A stretch of DNA of 64,000 bases from Streptomyces iconiensis (GTDB lineage Bacteria; Actinomycetota; Actinomycetes; Streptomycetales; Streptomycetaceae): contig NZ_JANCPR020000026.1 in the NCBI RefSeq assembly GCF_028657195.3, forward strand, positions 1 to 64,000, written 5' to 3'. This document shows, piece after piece, positions 62,014-64,000 of this stretch; within the stretch, counting starts at the first letter, position 1, and each line of letters opens with the position of its first letter. The translations under genes and the position numbers were made by a program. Under the pieces are notes generated by a model that searched no databases, had not been told where the DNA came from, and worked only from the letters and a program-made list of their open reading frames with translations.

Positions 62014-62189
62014 GCCGGTGACGGCCGGCTGCGGCTGGTTTGAGGTTTGGCCCCGGGCGACTTGCCCGCCCCGTCTCCGCGGTGTGCGCCGCCGGTCCCG
62101 CCCGGCTCAGGGCGGACGCCGGGAGGACCGAGGCATGGTCGCGCCGGAGCGGCGAGCCGGCCGAAGGCCAGAACCCAGGCCGGGTGTCG

Positions 62190-62576
62190 TCAGACGAAGA
62201 AGGCGTTCATCCCGGGCACGTCGGAGAGGTAGGTCTCGATGCTCGCGATCTTTCCGTCGCGCAGCCGGCAGACCGTGGCCAGGTATTCGTCCAGCACGGC
62301 GTCCTCCCGGCGTGCGGTGTTGTGCAGGGAGAGCGCCATGTTCTCCCTGCTGACCAGGAGATGCAGCAGCTCGAAGTCGAGGCCGTACGAGGCGATCAGC
62401 TGAGCGCGCTCCACCACTGCGTCGGCGCCTTCGGCTGTGCCGGAGATGGTGTTGTCGCCGGGCAGGGTCCAGGTGGCGTCGTCGTGCAGCAGGGCCCGGA
62501 TGCCGTCCCAGTCGCCCGAGACGAGGGCCTGGTGGAAGCTGCGGCCGAGGGCGAGGTTGGTTTCGTTGGTGGACAT
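62190..62576 (-). CDS. SnoaL/NTF2-like protein
   Basis: A 128-residue NTF2-fold protein: LGRSFHQALVSGDWDGIRAL, HDDATWTLPG, LHLLVSRENMALSLHNTARR, VCRLRDGKIASIETYLSD. The fold covers cyclases, hydrolases and hydratases acting on small molecules. Divergent from a TetR gene with a 30-bp palindrome between; probably its target. Confidence 0.93.
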   Translation of the reverse strand: MSTNETNLALGRSFHQALVSGDWDGIRALLHDDATWTLPGDNTISGTAEGADAVVERAQLIASYGLDFELLHLLVSRENMALSLHNTARREDAVLDEYLATVCRLRDGKIASIETYLSDVPGMNAFFV

Positions 62577-62591
62577 GGCATTCCCTTCGAA

Positions 62592-62621
62592 GCGCTAAAG
62601 CGGTGATCTCCGCTTTAGCGC
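62592..62621. promoter_or_regulatory. TetR operator, 12-bp arms
   Basis: GCGCTAAAGCGG-TGATCT-CCGCTTTAGCGC, perfect 12-bp arms with a 6-bp spacer, immediately upstream of the SnoaL-like gene and 54 bases before the TetR start. A diverged copy (GCTAAGGC...GCTTTAAG) follows at about 62641-62665. Confidence 0.85.
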
Positions 62622-62674
62622 GACTGTACGCACACCGCCAGCTAAGGCGCAACTCTCTGCTTTAAGGTGGAGGG

Positions 62675-63259
62675 ATGAACGCTGACGCATCGACGAAGCG
62701 GCCCGGAGGCCGCAGCGCCCGCGTCCGTGCCGCCGTACACAGCGCCGCGGTCGCGCTTGTGGGCGAGTTCGGCGCCGACCAGGTGACCCTTCCCGCCGTC
62801 GCCGAGCGCGCCGGGGTCAACTCCAGCACCCTCTACCGGCGTTGGGGCACGCTCGCCGCGCTCCTGGCCGACGTCGCCAACCACCGCGGCGACGCCGACG
62901 CGCCCCCGCTGATCGGTGACCTGCGCACCGACCTGGAGAATCAGGCGGTCTGGACGCTGGCGGAACTCTCCAGGCCCGGTGGCATCGCGTTCTTCCGCGC
63001 CGAGGTCGCGCCTGACGTCGACGAGCGGCACGAGGGACTGCGCGAGTGTCTGCGCAGGGTCAGCGAGCGCTTCCGCCCCGTCCTCGACACGGCGCGGGAG
63101 CGCGGCGACGCGCCCCCGCCCCCGTCCTTGGAACAGGTCCTGGACCGGATCGTCGCGCCGCTCTACTTTCGCGTGGTCTTCTCGATCCCCGATACGGACG
63201 AGGCATACGTCCGCGAACTCGTCGCGGGGCTCATCGGGGAGCCCCAGCTTGATCCTTGA
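62675..63259 (+). CDS. TetR/AcrR-family regulator
   Basis: A 194-residue paralogue of the regulator at 7022: RPGGRSARVRAAVHSAAVAL and AERAGVNSSTLYRRWGTLAA match its HTH, and DRIVAPLYFRVVFSIPD its C-terminus. The ligand domain is diverged. GGTGGAGGG precedes ATG 62675. Divergent from the SnoaL-like gene, separated by the operator above. Confidence 0.93.
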   Translation: MNADASTKRPGGRSARVRAAVHSAAVALVGEFGADQVTLPAVAERAGVNSSTLYRRWGTLAALLADVANHRGDADAPPLIGDLRTDLENQAVWTLAELSRPGGIAFFRAEVAPDVDERHEGLRECLRRVSERFRPVLDTARERGDAPPPPSLEQVLDRIVAPLYFRVVFSIPDTDEAYVRELVAGLIGEPQLDP

Positions 63260-63777
63260 CCTTCGACCGGCTCATCGCTCCGGCGGAACGGAGCCCCGTC
63301 GCCGTTGCGGGTACCAGGCAGGCCGGCGACACGATCCCGCTGGACATCATGGACCGGGTCAACAGCAGCAAACGCCCCGTTGAGAGGAACGGCCGCACCT
63401 CACAAGCGACTTCGCGGACTTGTCCCGGTCTCCGCGCGCCTTGTCGGCGGGGGTATGGGCGTGAGTGGAGGGCGGCGTCGTACTCGGCTTCGTACTCGGG
63501 GTGGGGCCCCGCACGCGCCCTCAGCAGCAGCCCGAGCGGGGCCTGTCCGGCGGCGACGGCTCGCACGCGGGAAGACGGGAAGAGCGGAGAGAGCAGGGTT
63601 CGAACCTGCGTGGGGCAGGACCCCTGACCGGAGAGGGTGCGGATGCCCCGTCAGGTCAGGCGCTTTGCCCATCGTCACCGCGGTCAAGCGACGTACACGG
63701 CCTGACGGGCCAGGGAGTCCGGCACTCGACCGCGTACTGTCCGCCCGCGGCGTGGACTGCGCGATCCGCGCGATCCG
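63260..63777. other. Gene-poor stretch with isolated tRNA-like T arm
   Basis: On the minus strand GCAGG-TTCGAAC-CCTGC (63609-63593) forms a T arm with canonical loop, followed by TCTCTCC as an acceptor 3' strand. No matching 5' acceptor, D arm or anticodon arm is found upstream. Possibly a tRNA fragment left by recombination. No gene seen otherwise. Confidence 0.4.
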
Positions 63778-64000
63778 ATGAAGAAGTACGAGCGACTGGA
63801 GAGCGAGTTCCTCGCCAAGGGCGGGTACATCGCCGAGGCCGCCACCATTGCCGTCAGCCTGCGCCTGCCCGGCCGGGAGGCTACCGCCCCGGGCGCGGGG
63901 CCGCGTGTGCGGTTGGTGGTGTGGGGGCCCGGTTGGCGGGGTGATGCGGCTGGTTGGGCTGCAGGGCCGGCGGCTACGGAACCGGGTTCGGGTCCGGGCT
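63778..64000 (+). pseudogene. ABC-F ATPase internal fragment, window end
   Basis: From ATG 63778 the frame reads KKYERLESEFLAKGGYIAEA and ATIAVSLRLPGRE, matching an internal segment of ABC-F proteins (before the signature motif) with a short deletion. After about 63890 the sequence turns to low-complexity Gly/Ala/Val codons without the signature. It is therefore a gene piece rather than a start; the rest may lie beyond the window. Confidence 0.5.

Noticed and set aside
63585..63690. Complete tRNA gene on the minus strand
   Set aside because: Only the T arm and a 3' acceptor-like strand are present; no D arm, anticodon arm or matching 5' strand.

Overview
The window is high-GC actinobacterial DNA, most likely from a Streptomyces chromosome arm. 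The evidence is the strong G/C bias at third codon positions, frequent GTG starts, short or leaderless 5' ends, secreted and lipobox proteins, and families typical of streptomycetes (SCO6745 family, DUF574-type methyltransferase, many TetR/MarR/AraC regulators). I see no rRNA, CRISPR array, intact insertion sequence, or PKS/NRPS cluster.

Layout. 1-1.8 kb: the 3' part of a NUDIX hydrolase and a cysteine-rich protein with a GIY-YIG-like segment. 2.6-9.3 kb: MarR/VOC, a methyltransferase, an alpha/beta hydrolase with an MFS pump and divergent TetR, an LLM oxidoreductase, and TetR with a quinone oxidoreductase. 10.7-17.4 kb: two exported proteins, a two-component flavin monooxygenase (oxygenase plus flavin reductase) with a PucR regulator and a repeat array, then azoreductase/MarR. 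17.6-20.7 kb: a small membrane protein, an overlapping thyA-folA pair and a SAM methyltransferase. 20.9-26.1 kb: TetR/FAD monooxygenase, an alpha/beta hydrolase, and a HEAT-repeat protein followed by a MerR-HEAT fusion under a MerR-type promoter. 26.4-31 kb: an antibiotic-phosphotransferase-like kinase and a PadR/DUF1048/DUF1048/ABC efflux cluster. 31.3-42.1 kb: an exported anchored protein, two AraC regulators with redox/MBL partners, HxlR/carboxymuconolactone decarboxylase, a broken DUF4253 gene, a membrane protein with an abnormal tail, and GNAT. 42.6-49.7 kb: epoxide hydrolase/TetR, a serine-hydrolase lipoprotein, a membrane-anchored HTH protein, a cupin, a decayed HTH gene, NUDIX, HAD and a small hypothetical gene. 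50.7-58.3 kb: a DUF4430-like exported protein, SCO6745, FAH hydrolase, epoxide hydrolase/LysR, aldo-keto reductase and LysE exporter. 58.8-64 kb: a LodA/LodB-type quinocofactor oxidase pair, SnoaL/TetR, and an ABC-F gene fragment at the right edge.

The main theme is repetition of one design: a small regulator divergent from one or two redox, hydrolytic or efflux genes, with inverted-repeat operators visible in the shared intergenic DNA. About ten such modules occur. They read as separate sensor-response units for quinones, aromatics, epoxides or drugs rather than as one pathway. The most distinctive items are the LodA/LodB pair, the HEAT/MerR-HEAT operon with its own operator, the thyA-folA pair, the cysteine-rich GIY-YIG-like protein, and a set of decaying genes and short tandem repeats that mark the region as fluid accessory DNA.
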